Below are positions 1-7,616 of a stretch of DNA of 17,435 nt, in pieces (positions within the stretch are counted from its first letter, which is position 1; each line of letters starts with the position of its first letter). Origin of the DNA: Methylotetracoccus sp. (GTDB lineage: Bacteria; Pseudomonadota; Gammaproteobacteria; Methylococcales; Methylococcaceae); assembly GCA_025458755.1 (NCBI GenBank), contig JALORT010000047.1:1-17435 (forward strand), read 5' to 3'. The position numbers and the translations under genes were made by a program. The notes below the pieces were generated by a model, which was given only the letters and a program-made list of their open reading frames with translations, was not told where the DNA came from and did no database searches.

Positions 1-526
1 AGATTTTCCACGGTCCGGTGGGATCGGGGATCCGCATGGTCAGTACACGGCCGTCGCCGTCGATGTCCTCGCGCCGCAAACCCGCGACGGGTTGTTCCTG
101 GTACGGATAGGGCCGCGTGCTGGAGCGGATGAAACGCGGCACCTCGGCCAGCGCCCATTCCGCGCCGTCCGGATTCAGGCGCGGACAGACATAAAAGGCC
201 CGGCTATTCAGGCAATGGGTTACGTCGGGATCGCTGCCGTACTCGCTGACCAGATGATGAAGGAAGTAAAGGCAGGCCATGGAGCTGGCGACTTCGGTTG
301 CATGAATGTTTCCGTCGATGTATAAGGCGGGTTTTTCAGTGTCCTCGCCGGTCTCGAATCGTGTCACGATCGCGAGCCAAATGTCCCTGCCTTCATGGCT
401 TTTCCCAATGCTCCGCACCCGGACGAGAGCGGGGAAAGCGGCCGCCAACCAGTGCAGCGTCTGCTGCAGCTGTTCGTAGCGGTAGTAGACATCGAAGCGT
501 GGAGGTGTCACCGTGGTTCCTGGCAT
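1..526 (-). CDS. M14-family zinc carboxypeptidase, N-terminal part (cut by window edge)
   Basis: This is the 5' end of a minus-strand gene that runs off the left edge; 175 codons are visible. Reading from the ATG at 526, the protein has the M14 zinc-binding motif as DGNIHATEV, with H75 and E78 as the expected first two zinc ligands. NPDG at 118-121 is also typical of M14 enzymes, where the loop lies near the substrate site. Known members are zinc peptidases that remove C-terminal residues from peptides or peptidoglycan stems; the substrate here is unknown. No signal peptide is visible at this start, so the visible part suggests a cytoplasmic protein. The third zinc histidine and catalytic glutamate lie outside the window. 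No strong Shine-Dalgarno precedes the ATG, so the exact start is uncertain. The gene diverges from the L,D-transpeptidase gene. Confidence 0.85.
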   Translation of the reverse strand, partial: MPGTTVTPPRFDVYYRYEQLQQTLHWLAAAFPALVRVRSIGKSHEGRDIWLAIVTRFETGEDTEKPALYIDGNIHATEVASSMACLYFLHHLVSEYGSDPDVTHCLNSRAFYVCPRLNPDGAEWALAEVPRFIRSSTRPYPYQEQPVAGLRREDIDGDGRVLTMRIPDPTGPWKI

Positions 527-680
527 GTTGCGCGAGCTCGAGGAACTGTAGCAGAAGTGCAGGGCGGATGCGGCGCAGACGCGCACCGCCGCGATTTCTG
601 GAAACCGAAGCGACCTCCGAACGCGGTACCGAAGCGGTCCGAAGCTCGCTGCATGTTGGCCTCAGAGCAACAGGCTTTGG

Positions 681-709
681 TTGAAATGCCAAAAAATCTC
701 AAAAATAGT
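681..709 (+). promoter_or_regulatory. Candidate sigma-70 promoter for the L,D-transpeptidase gene
   Basis: TTGAAA at 681-686 matches the -35 consensus at five of six positions. It is followed after 17 bases by AATAGT at 704-709, which matches the -10 consensus at four of six. The element sits in a distinctly A-rich island within GC-rich DNA, in the gap between the divergent M14 and transpeptidase genes. It would give a 5' leader of about 110 bases. This is a prediction from sequence only. Confidence 0.4.
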
Positions 710-825
710 CCAAACTCCTATTGCGGTCGCGATAAAGCGCGCTAAGATTCAGCCCGAGTCATTACTGCGGCCCGAGCCGAACGGACGCATCATTATTTCC
801 CATGCCTGATGGTGGAAAGCTTCCG

Positions 826-1668
826 ATGAACACCAAACCTTTCGTCCTGTTGTTAGTCACGGCATTCGTGGCGCTGCTTGCCGGATGTAGTTCTCCAAAG
901 GTTCAGAAACAGCCTGTCGCGGTTGCGGCTGTCCCGAAAAAATCCTTCAAGCCCAAGTACCTCACACGAATCCCGGTGCCGGACATTCCGTTCAGTTTTC
1001 CGGGTTCCCGCACGGTAGAAGACGTGCTCAGGACCTACGGCCCCGAAGCGGTCGAACGCCTCGCGCCCCATTTCAAACGCGCGGGCGTGGATTACCCGCC
1101 GAAAGAACTCACTTTATTGGGATTGAAGGCAGAAAGGCGCCTGGAAGTCTGGGCGCCGGACCGGCGGGGGACCAACAAGTTGATCCGTACCTACGACATA
1201 CAGGCGGCCAGCGGCATGCGGGGTCCGAAGCTGCGTGAGGGCGATCGGCAGGTCCCGGAAGGGGTCTACAAGCTGGTCATGCTGAACCCCAACAGCGATT
1301 ATCATCTGTCGATGAAGATCAACTATCCGAATAGTTTCGACCGCTTTCAGGCGTCGATGGAAGGCCGGAGCCGCTTGGGCGGCGACATCTTCATCCACGG
1401 GAAGGCCGTCTCCGCCGGCTGTCTGGCTATGGGTGATCTGCCCATCGAAGACTTGTTCGTTCTGGTCAGCCATGTCGGCAAGGAGAACGTCAAGGTTGTG
1501 ATTGCGCCCTATGATCCGCGCGAGAGGCCGCTCGGGCCGGCCGCCGAGGGCATGCCGGACTGGGTCCCCGAACTCTATCAGACCATCGCTTACGAAGCCG
1601 GACAGCTGCAGCCGCCGCCCCGCAATCAGGCGAACGCCGAGACTGCGGGGAGTCCCCGCCGGTTTTAG
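826..1668 (+). CDS. YafK/ErfK-type L,D-transpeptidase, predicted lipoprotein
   Basis: The 280-residue protein starts with a lipoprotein signal peptide: a charged N-terminus, a hydrophobic stretch at about 6-18, and the lipobox LAGC with C21 as the likely lipidated residue. A YkuD-type L,D-transpeptidase domain covers roughly residues 100-227. Its signature HGKAVSAGC at 191-199 gives H191 and the catalytic C199. Enzymes of this family join or cleave meso-diaminopimelate links in peptidoglycan, or attach or release proteins from it; the YafK subgroup (DpaA) is known for releasing Braun lipoprotein from peptidoglycan. Which activity applies here is inference. I chose ATG 826 over the in-frame ATG 802 because GGTGGAAAG lies just upstream of 826 and the signal peptide then has normal length. 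The C-terminal 50 residues are Pro- and Gln-rich and probably disordered. The gene stands alone and is followed by a terminator. Confidence 0.88.
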   Translation: MNTKPFVLLLVTAFVALLAGCSSPKVQKQPVAVAAVPKKSFKPKYLTRIPVPDIPFSFPGSRTVEDVLRTYGPEAVERLAPHFKRAGVDYPPKELTLLGLKAERRLEVWAPDRRGTNKLIRTYDIQAASGMRGPKLREGDRQVPEGVYKLVMLNPNSDYHLSMKINYPNSFDRFQASMEGRSRLGGDIFIHGKAVSAGCLAMGDLPIEDLFVLVSHVGKENVKVVIAPYDPRERPLGPAAEGMPDWVPELYQTIAYEAGQLQPPPRNQANAETAGSPRRF

Positions 1669-1751
1669 CCCCCTTGCGCGCCGCAGTCCCGCCATTCGTC
1701 AAGCGGGCACTGAGCCGGTAAAGCAAAACAAGCGGCGCAGACAGACAAGCC

Positions 1752-1790
1752 AGCCCGGACGGGTCAGTTCCCGTTCGGGCTTTGTCTTTC
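1752..1790 (+). terminator. Intrinsic terminator after the L,D-transpeptidase gene
   Basis: A 12-base-pair stem pairs AGCCCGGACGGG (1752-1763) with CCCGTTCGGGCT (1770-1781), with a single G-T pair and a 6-base loop. It is followed by the T-rich tail TTGTCTTTC. It lies 84 bases after the stop codon of the transpeptidase gene and reads in the same direction. The opposite strand has no T tract, so it should act on the plus strand only. Confidence 0.8.
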
Positions 1791-1945
1791 ACTGACGGTT
1801 CGTGGTCGTGGCGCCTGTCCGAGGTATGTGTTTGAATCGGGCCGTATGGGTCGCTTTCCGGCGCCGTGCCCGTTATTGCACTCTTCCCGTGAACGCTCGC
1901 ACAGCGCGGATTCTTGATCATCGTTCCCGCGCCGAAATTTCGAGG

Positions 1946-2311
1946 CTATTGATTGCAAACAGGGTACTCGCCGATCACCGCGACCGAATCCCCACCATGA
2001 GCGTATGCCTCATACAGCACAATCCTTCGGACCAACGCAGCCAGTGAACGGACGCGCATCCGGTGCATGATGCCTTCACGATGTTTCTCCACGGTTCGCT
2101 GACTGATTTGGAGATCCATCGCGATCACCTTGTTCGGTAGGCCGTTGACGATTTTTTCCAGGATCTGCCGCTGCCGCTGGGTCAAGCGACCCAGCGAGTC
2201 CCCGATTTCATGTAGTTCTGCCTCGTGCAATGCGGCACTGCGATCGAATTGGATCAGCGGACCGTGGGGTTTAACCGGATGTCCCGGCAGGAATGATTCT
2301 GCTGTGTTCAT
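1946..2311 (-). CDS. Orphan LuxR/FixJ-type helix-turn-helix regulator
   Basis: The 121-residue protein consists of a short N-terminal tail of about 42 residues and a GerE/LuxR-type DNA-binding domain at 43-100. That domain reads LTQRQRQILEKIVNG, then NKVIAMDLQISQRTVEKHR with the recognition helix. The pattern is closest to the C-terminal half of FixJ/NarL response regulators, but there is no receiver domain and no ligand-binding domain. It probably binds DNA constitutively or through a partner. ATG 2311 is chosen because GAGGAGG lies 7 bases upstream; an upstream extension of the open frame to 2587 has no domain and no ribosome site. The C-terminal 20 residues past the HTH are not recognised. 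The gene diverges from the membrane protein gene, with inverted repeats upstream that may be its own operators. The target genes are unknown. Confidence 0.82.
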   Translation of the reverse strand: MNTAESFLPGHPVKPHGPLIQFDRSAALHEAELHEIGDSLGRLTQRQRQILEKIVNGLPNKVIAMDLQISQRTVEKHREGIMHRMRVRSLAALVRRIVLYEAYAHGGDSVAVIGEYPVCNQ

Positions 2312-2730
2312 GCGGAGCCTCCTCGATGTGGTGTTCACAGAACTTGGGTGGATCGGACGAAAACACGATACTGCGGGGGCTGCACCAAAATCTGTGAAAT
2401 ATTCACGCCTGGGAGCGGGGTCTGGCCGCTGGGACGGATGAACCCGAATGTCGGCCGGGTTGCTGCTCGAAGGATCGAACGCCGCGGACTCGACGTCCTC
2501 GTGGCGATTCGAACACGCAAGGCCGAGGTGTTCGGGAGCGGTATTCTCAAGTCGACACTGACCGAACAGGCGTCTCGTCTGCTGCAAACGGTGCGGGAGT
2601 CGGCTGTCACGTCCGAACCGCCGTTTTTCGCCACAATCCCGCGACCGCTGCCCGAATGGTTGTGCCGGCGCTGTGTAGGTCGGCCTGGCGGATGGACTGG
2701 TCGATAGCGCATCTCAGAAGGACACGGTCA
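2312..2730. other. 419-base divergent intergenic region
   Basis: This gap separates the LuxR-type regulator (minus) from the membrane protein gene (plus). I see inverted repeats near the regulator but no convincing sigma-70 promoter. Open frames cross it on both strands, but none has a ribosome site together with recognisable protein features, so I do not call a gene. Confidence 0.5.
2334..2406. promoter_or_regulatory. Inverted repeats upstream of the LuxR-type gene, candidate operators
   Basis: TTCACAGA at 2334-2341 is the exact reverse complement of TCTGTGAA at 2391-2398. The second copy overlaps a compact perfect palindrome, GTGAA-ATA-TTCAC, at 2394-2406. The first copy is 23 bases upstream of the regulator start, the second about 80. 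Spaced half-sites of this kind are typical of dimeric regulators, so autoregulation by the adjacent LuxR-type protein is a reasonable guess. Short repeats can also arise by chance. Confidence 0.35.
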
Positions 2731-4443
2731 GTGAAACCACTGATGGCTTGGAGACCCAAGATCGGGGCGAACCGCCCGGTGACATGGTTCTTGGTTGTGC
2801 TGACAGGGTTTGCGCACTTCCTGCATGCGCGAGGGTTTGGGCTTTACGAGGACGATTACCACTACATCGCGAACTACCTGGATGCCGACCTCACGATGAT
2901 CGGCGACCTCGCGGCACGGGCGCTGCTGGAGTGGCCGCAGGGCCGACCTCTGCAGTCCATCGTGCCGCCGCTGCTGACCGTGCTGCTTTTCCCGCTCGGC
3001 GGGCTGTTGCCGCTGTATGCCGCGGCTTTTGCCATCACGGCCGTCAGCGTCGTACTGTTTCACCGTTTGGCGGTGCGTGTCACGGCGTCAGCGCTGACGG
3101 CGCTGATCGGTGCGGTGATGTTCGGTCTGTTCCCGGCCGACACCACACACCCGTTTCTGATGCATGCGCTGGTGCTGCGGCCGGCTTTGGTTTGCGCGCT
3201 CGGGGCCAGCTTGCTTTACATCCAAGGGCGCCGCTGGCCGAGCTACTTGCTGGCCTTTGTGGGGTTGACGCTGTACGAGACACCGATCCTGGTGTTTCTC
3301 GGAGCGCCGTGTTTGATGCTGGCCCATGCCACGCCGAGCGGGCGCCGCGAACTGCTGCGCCATGGTGCGGTCTGCGCCCTGCTGATCGCTATCACGATTG
3401 CTCTCCGCTGGTTCAACGGGGAGGAGCGTCTGGCGGCAGCCCACGGAGAGTTGATCGAGATTCTGGCCCGTCTGCCGGAGCAGATGCTGTTCGGGGCCGG
3501 AGTTTCCCTCCGGCAAATGACGTACGGTCCCGTCAAGCGTCTCGGAGGGTGGGATGCCATGAGCCTGCTGCTGATCGTCCCTGCAGCGCTCTTGTTTTAT
3601 TCAAAGTTCGGCCACGTGCTGAAGCACGACACATCGGGTCCGGCCTCTTCGTCCGATGGTTGCAACCGCCGGGACCTGCCAAGCTGCAATGCTGGTTCAT
3701 CGCCCTGGCCCTTGACCGGTGCGTGCCTGCTGCTGCTCCTTCTGGCCTACCTGTTGTCGTTCACCCATCAACCCTGGTTTATCTACGGCCGGCTTACCTC
3801 GGTTCATCTGGCGGCTTCCGTCGGAGGCTCGTTGCTGTTTGCCATGCTTGCTGTCCGGGCACTGTGCTGGGCGCCAACGGAATGGGTCCGCAGGGCGGTG
3901 CTCGGGATCCTGGCGCTGCATTTTGCGATCCTTCTGGGCTACCGTCATACCATCCAGAACGATTTCGTCCGCAGTTGGCAGTTGCAGCGCTGGTATTGGT
4001 CCAACCTGGTGGCCCAGACACCGGACCTGATTGACGCGACCGTGGTGCTGGTTGACGGTACGGCGATGCCGATGACACGCTACATCCGTACCAACTCGTG
4101 GTGCGATCCGCTGCTGCTGCCTCTGCTGTTTCGCATACCGGCGGATTGGCGGAACGCTCCGGTCGCGCTGCCCTTGTTTCAGGAAACACGCTTGGAACAG
4201 CAGCACGATGTGCTTGGCGCTTATTTTGCGGACCTTCCGGGCTGGTATCCGCTGACCCCGGGCAACGTCGTGTTGTTGCGGCGTGAAGGTGGGCGCCTGC
4301 GGCGAGACCAACAGCCTGAGGCCCACATCCAAGGGTTCACAGTGCCCCTGCGGTCATCGGGAGACAACAACAAGGGGTTGGAAACCCGCCCGTTATATCG
4401 CTTGCTGATTGCTCCGCAGTCGCCTATGTTGCCGCCGCGATGA
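2731..4443 (+). CDS. Polytopic inner-membrane protein, possible GT-C-type glycosyltransferase
   Basis: The 570-residue protein has about ten hydrophobic segments, for example near residues 18-32, 78-110, 120-136, 150-164, 172-200, 213-226, 277-291, 329-345, 360-380 and 388-404. It ends in a soluble domain of about 160 residues from roughly 410. After the first membrane segment comes FGLYEDDYHYI with acidic residues E40, D41 and D42. An acidic motif in the first external loop is a hallmark of GT-C lipid-linked sugar transferases such as the ArnT/PMT group, so this class is suggested but not proved. Residues 294-328 form a loop with two cysteines. I chose GTG 2731 because AGAAGGA lies 8 bases upstream; ATG 2743 is an alternative in the same frame. 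I do not recognise a specific family. The gene is alone on its strand here. Confidence 0.6.
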   Translation: MKPLMAWRPKIGANRPVTWFLVVLTGFAHFLHARGFGLYEDDYHYIANYLDADLTMIGDLAARALLEWPQGRPLQSIVPPLLTVLLFPLGGLLPLYAAAFAITAVSVVLFHRLAVRVTASALTALIGAVMFGLFPADTTHPFLMHALVLRPALVCALGASLLYIQGRRWPSYLLAFVGLTLYETPILVFLGAPCLMLAHATPSGRRELLRHGAVCALLIAITIALRWFNGEERLAAAHGELIEILARLPEQMLFGAGVSLRQMTYGPVKRLGGWDAMSLLLIVPAALLFYSKFGHVLKHDTSGPASSSDGCNRRDLPSCNAGSSPWPLTGACLLLLLLAYLLSFTHQPWFIYGRLTSVHLAASVGGSLLFAMLAVRALCWAPTEWVRRAVLGILALHFAILLGYRHTIQNDFVRSWQLQRWYWSNLVAQTPDLIDATVVLVDGTAMPMTRYIRTNSWCDPLLLPLLFRIPADWRNAPVALPLFQETRLEQQHDVLGAYFADLPGWYPLTPGNVVLLRREGGRLRRDQQPEAHIQGFTVPLRSSGDNNKGLETRPLYRLLIAPQSPMLPPR

Positions 4444-4571
4444 GGTGGAAGGCCTCGCTACGGCCCCAGGAAGTCATGGCACGCGAACGTCACGGTCTCG
4501 CTCAAGGCGATGCAGCGCGATCAAGCCGGCGGTGCAACCATCCGTCCTGAGATAGAACACCGGTCACTCAG

Positions 4572-5153
4572 TCAGGCGTCGCCGGCTTTCCCGATATTTT
4601 CCCGCAGCATATTGATGAACATCTCGCCCTGCTCTTTGGCGTCGTCGAGGGCGATGTGGGAATGGGGTTGTTCGGAAAGCCAGCGCTTCGGCAGATAACT
4701 CTTACCGCTCTTACCGAAGGGTTTTCTGCGCATGCCCATCGCGTAGGAGCGGATATCGATCCCGTGTTCCGAGAACGGCCGGCGTCCGGTGAAGCGCATC
4801 AGGTACCAGTAGACCCACATGAAGTCCCAGGTGGCAGGCCAAGCGACGAAAATCGGCAGCCCGGGAAGTTGCTCCACCCAATCGGCAAACTCGGTCATCG
4901 CTTGCTGCGGCGGCTTCACATTTTCCCGAGATGCGCTCCATGCCTCCGGAAACTCCAGCCACCACTCTGCCATCGCCGGGTGGGCGGACGCCTCGGGCAG
5001 CGTTTCCAGGTTAACCGAAAATTCGTCCAAGTGGCCCCCCTCGGCGGTGTAGGCAACCGCGGCGAGGCTGAGCATCGAATGAGGGCCGGGGATGGGGCCA
5101 TCCGCCTCGATATCGACGCTGAGATAGAGTTCGGGTTGTTTCAATTTGCTCAT
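4572..5153 (-). CDS. DEDDh-type 3'-5' exonuclease
   Basis: The 193-residue protein carries the three exonuclease motifs of the DnaQ/RNase T superfamily. Motif I is SVDIEADGP with D14 and E16, motif II is near PATWDF with D110, and motif III is HIALDDAKEQG with H166 and D171. These four acidic residues would bind two metal ions, and H166 makes it the DEDDh type. The enzyme should remove nucleotides from 3' ends of RNA or single-stranded DNA; the substrate cannot be told from sequence. Size and layout fit stand-alone exonucleases rather than a polymerase subunit. The ATG at 5153 has only a weak ribosome site. The gene is divergent from the Ap4A phosphorylase gene, 119 bases away. Confidence 0.82.
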   Translation of the reverse strand: MSKLKQPELYLSVDIEADGPIPGPHSMLSLAAVAYTAEGGHLDEFSVNLETLPEASAHPAMAEWWLEFPEAWSASRENVKPPQQAMTEFADWVEQLPGLPIFVAWPATWDFMWVYWYLMRFTGRRPFSEHGIDIRSYAMGMRRKPFGKSGKSYLPKRWLSEQPHSHIALDDAKEQGEMFINMLRENIGKAGDA

Positions 5154-5272
5154 GGCCGGCGATTCTAACTGATAGCGATCAATCCGAAGAGCGCGGACTC
5201 GGCATGATGGTGTTTCGACTAACGATGCCCGTCGTGCTAACGTAAAGCATTGGATGCGACGAGGGTGCCGGA

Positions 5273-6169
5273 GTGACCACCACCTTTCCCCAAGGGCAAT
5301 TCTGGAAGATCGTGCTGCGCAGGGCCACTCGCGCGCGAGCCCACGGTGCGTTACAGCCGATCGAGACGGAGGCGATCGAGCTTTGTGACGGCGGGCTTCC
5401 TTTCATCGTGAGAGTCGCGGTCAATCTCGCGCGCAAGGCCGCCGAACGTCAAGCGGCGCCAACCGGCCATCCCCGGCCGAATCCGTTCCTGCCTTATGAC
5501 CCGGACCTCTTCGTTTGCGACATCAGTCCGTCGCATCTCTGCCTGCTGAATAAGTTCAATGTGGTCGACCATCACCTGTTGGTCGTAACCCGCCACTACG
5601 AGCACCAGGAGGATCTGTTGACCTTCGCCGATTTCACGGCCTTGTGGACATGTTTCGCGGAAGTGGAAGGGCTCGCGTTTTACAACAGCGGCGCGGAAGC
5701 GGGTGCCAGCCAGACCCACAAACATTTGCAGATCGTTCCGCTGCCATGGGCGCGCGAGAATCCCGTTTTCCCGTTTGCTCCGCTGTTCGATCAGGAGGAA
5801 ATGATCCGCTTCGGCAAGCTCAAGGCCTTGCCGTTCGGTCACGTGATCGCGCCGATGGCGACAACCGCAGAAAATGAGCCGCTCGTATTGGCCGAGAAAA
5901 CGCAGGCTCTTTATGGCTTGCTGCTCGATGCGTCGGGTATCGCGCCGATCGATGTGCATCAGGCGGTCCGTGCGTCGAAACCCTACAATTTGCTGATCAC
6001 GCGCGAATGGGTCATGCTGGTACCTCGTTCCAGAGAAAATTTTGAAACCATCTCGATCAATGCCCTGGCGTTCACCGGCTCGCTGTTCGTGAAAACCCGT
6101 CAGGAGTTGCAGCGCCTGACCGAATTCGGTCCTGCGTCGGTGCTCCGCGAGGTCGGGGTGCCATGCTAG
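5273..6169 (+). CDS. ATP adenylyltransferase (Ap4A phosphorylase)
   Basis: The 298-residue protein resembles the Apa1/Apa2 group of the HIT superfamily. NKFNVVDHHLLVVTR at 93-107 and NSGAEAGASQTHKHLQ at 138-153 are characteristic. H149, H151 and Q153 form the HxHxQ-like active site, with H149/H151 near the nucleotidyl-transfer step. The enzyme splits diadenosine tetraphosphate with phosphate into ATP and ADP, and so controls levels of this stress-linked nucleotide. A C-terminal segment around KPYNLLITREWVMLVPRS matches the second conserved part of the family. The start is GTG at 5273, with GAGGG 7 bases upstream. The stop codon lies inside ATGCTAG, which also starts a possible small ORF leading to the RNase gene, so co-transcription with the next genes is likely. 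Confidence 0.88.
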   Translation: MTTTFPQGQFWKIVLRRATRARAHGALQPIETEAIELCDGGLPFIVRVAVNLARKAAERQAAPTGHPRPNPFLPYDPDLFVCDISPSHLCLLNKFNVVDHHLLVVTRHYEHQEDLLTFADFTALWTCFAEVEGLAFYNSGAEAGASQTHKHLQIVPLPWARENPVFPFAPLFDQEEMIRFGKLKALPFGHVIAPMATTAENEPLVLAEKTQALYGLLLDASGIAPIDVHQAVRASKPYNLLITREWVMLVPRSRENFETISINALAFTGSLFVKTRQELQRLTEFGPASVLREVGVPC

Positions 6170-6261
6170 CCCATGCGCTGGCTCTGCTGGTGTCGACGCG
6201 CAAGTGGCAACAGCGCCAAGTGGGCCGGGCTCGAACACTGTTTAACGGGAATCCGCACTGA
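6163..6261 (+). CDS. Possible 32-residue ORF bridging two genes
   Basis: This frame begins at the ATG in ATGCTAG, overlapping the stop codon of the Ap4A phosphorylase gene. It ends with a TGA that overlaps the ATG of the RNase gene (TGATG). The product would begin MLAHALALLVSTRKWQQRQ, a short hydrophobic stretch followed by a basic, polar tail. GAGG and GGGG lie upstream at ribosome-site distance. No family is recognised. It may be a real peptide, or simply a frame that lets ribosomes pass from one gene to the next; coincidence is also possible given its length. Confidence 0.25.
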   Translation: MLAHALALLVSTRKWQQRQVGRARTLFNGNPH

Positions 6262-7616
6262 TGCGACTCACTTTCCTCGGCGCCACCGGAACGGTGACGG
6301 GATCGAAGTACCTGGTGACGACTCCGGATGAGCGGATTCTCGTCGACTGTGGTCTGTTCCAGGGTTACAAACAACTCCGACTGCGCAACCGAGAGCCCTT
6401 TCCCGTCGACCCGAAAGCGATCAAGGCGGTCGTGCTGACCCATGCCCATATCGATCACACCGGTTATCTGCCCTTGCTGGTGAAGAATGGTTTCCGCGGC
6501 CGAATCTATTGCACCCCGGCGACGCGAGACCTCTGCCACATTCTGCTGCCCGACTGCGCGCACCTTCAGGAGGAAGAGGCCGAGTACGCCAACCGGCGCG
6601 GCTATGCCAAGCATCATCCGGCGTTGCCGTTGTATACCATGGCGGATGCCGAGTTCTGTCTGGAACACTTGAGTCCAGTGAATTTCGATACCGAGTGGCG
6701 GCTTGGCAAGGACCTGAGGTGCCGCTTGGCGCCGTCCGGACATCTGTTGGGAGCGAGCTTCGTGACGCTGGCCTGGCGGGACCGCCTGTTGGTCTTTTCC
6801 GGCGATCTCGGCCGGCCGCACGATGTGACCATGCGGCCGCCCGTCCCCGTGCGCCATGCCGACACCCTGGTTCTGGAGTCGACCTACGGCAATCGCCGGC
6901 ATCCGCCGGTCGACCCCGAGGCCCAATTGGGAGACTTCATCCGCCGCACCGCGAGTCGCGGCGGGATCGTTGTGATCCCCGCGTTCGCGGTCGGCCGATC
7001 GCAAACGGTGCTGTACTGCCTGCAGCGACTCAAAGCCCGCAAGGCGATTCCGGACATTCCGGTTTACCTCGATAGTCCGATGGCCATCGACGCCACCGAA
7101 ATTTTTCGTCGTCATGCCGACGGCCACCGCCTCACGTTGGAGGAGTGTGCGGCGATGGGGCGGGCGGCCCAATACGTCACCACGGCGGAGGAATCGCGAG
7201 CGCTGAGCGGCCGACGCCTGCCCATGGTGCTGATCTCGGCCAGCGGTATGGCGACCGGGGGCAGGATCCTGCACCACCTGAAGGCGTTTGCGCCGGATCA
7301 CCGCAACACGATTCTCCTGACCGGCTACCAGGCCGGAGGTACCCGCGGGGCGAGCCTGCTGAACGGCGCCGAGACCCTCAAGATCCATGGTGAATACATC
7401 CCCGTGCGGGCCGAGGTCGGGCTGATCGAAAACCTTTCGGCTCATGCCGATTACCAGGAAACGCTCGAGTGGCTCCGCGGATTCGAACGCCCGCCGGAGC
7501 AGATCTTCCTGACCCACGGTGAGCCGGCTTCGGCCGATGCATTGCGCCTCAGAATCGAGGAAACGTACGGTTGGAACGTACGCGTGCCCGAATACCGGGA
7601 GTCGTTCACGCTGTGA
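6261..7616 (+). CDS. Metallo-beta-lactamase/beta-CASP RNase (CPSF73-like)
   Basis: The 451-residue protein has all the motifs of the RNA-processing beta-CASP group. THAHIDH (H61, H63, D65, H66), H161 in SGHLLGAS and D182 in FSGDLGR are zinc ligands of the lactamase fold. LESTYGNR with E206 is beta-CASP motif A. SAHAD with H395 corresponds to motif C, and LTHGE with H419 is the last metal ligand. SASGMATGGR at about 326-335 is typical of this subgroup. Family members act as endo- or exoribonucleases on RNA in the cytoplasm; the target here is unknown. Length is normal and all key residues are present. The ATG overlaps the stop of the small upstream ORF, and its own stop overlaps the next ATG (TGATG), which suggests translational coupling through the cluster. 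Confidence 0.92.
   Translation: MRLTFLGATGTVTGSKYLVTTPDERILVDCGLFQGYKQLRLRNREPFPVDPKAIKAVVLTHAHIDHTGYLPLLVKNGFRGRIYCTPATRDLCHILLPDCAHLQEEEAEYANRRGYAKHHPALPLYTMADAEFCLEHLSPVNFDTEWRLGKDLRCRLAPSGHLLGASFVTLAWRDRLLVFSGDLGRPHDVTMRPPVPVRHADTLVLESTYGNRRHPPVDPEAQLGDFIRRTASRGGIVVIPAFAVGRSQTVLYCLQRLKARKAIPDIPVYLDSPMAIDATEIFRRHADGHRLTLEECAAMGRAAQYVTTAEESRALSGRRLPMVLISASGMATGGRILHHLKAFAPDHRNTILLTGYQAGGTRGASLLNGAETLKIHGEYIPVRAEVGLIENLSAHADYQETLEWLRGFERPPEQIFLTHGEPASADALRLRIEETYGWNVRVPEYRESFTL

Noticed and set aside
2312..2587. An upstream extension of the LuxR-type protein by 92 residues
   Set aside because: The added part has no domain and is Arg-, Pro- and Ser-rich, while GAGGAGG stands in front of the internal ATG at 2311.
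2348..2707. A 119-codon plus-strand frame in the gap between the LuxR-type and membrane protein genes
   Set aside because: It has a GTG start with no ribosome site and no recognised domain. Parts look mildly protein-like, but the minus strand is open here too, so base composition explains it.
4444..4571. A terminator between the membrane protein and exonuclease genes
   Set aside because: The only complementary stretches are short and far apart or lack a T tract. One arm of the best pair lies inside the exonuclease gene.
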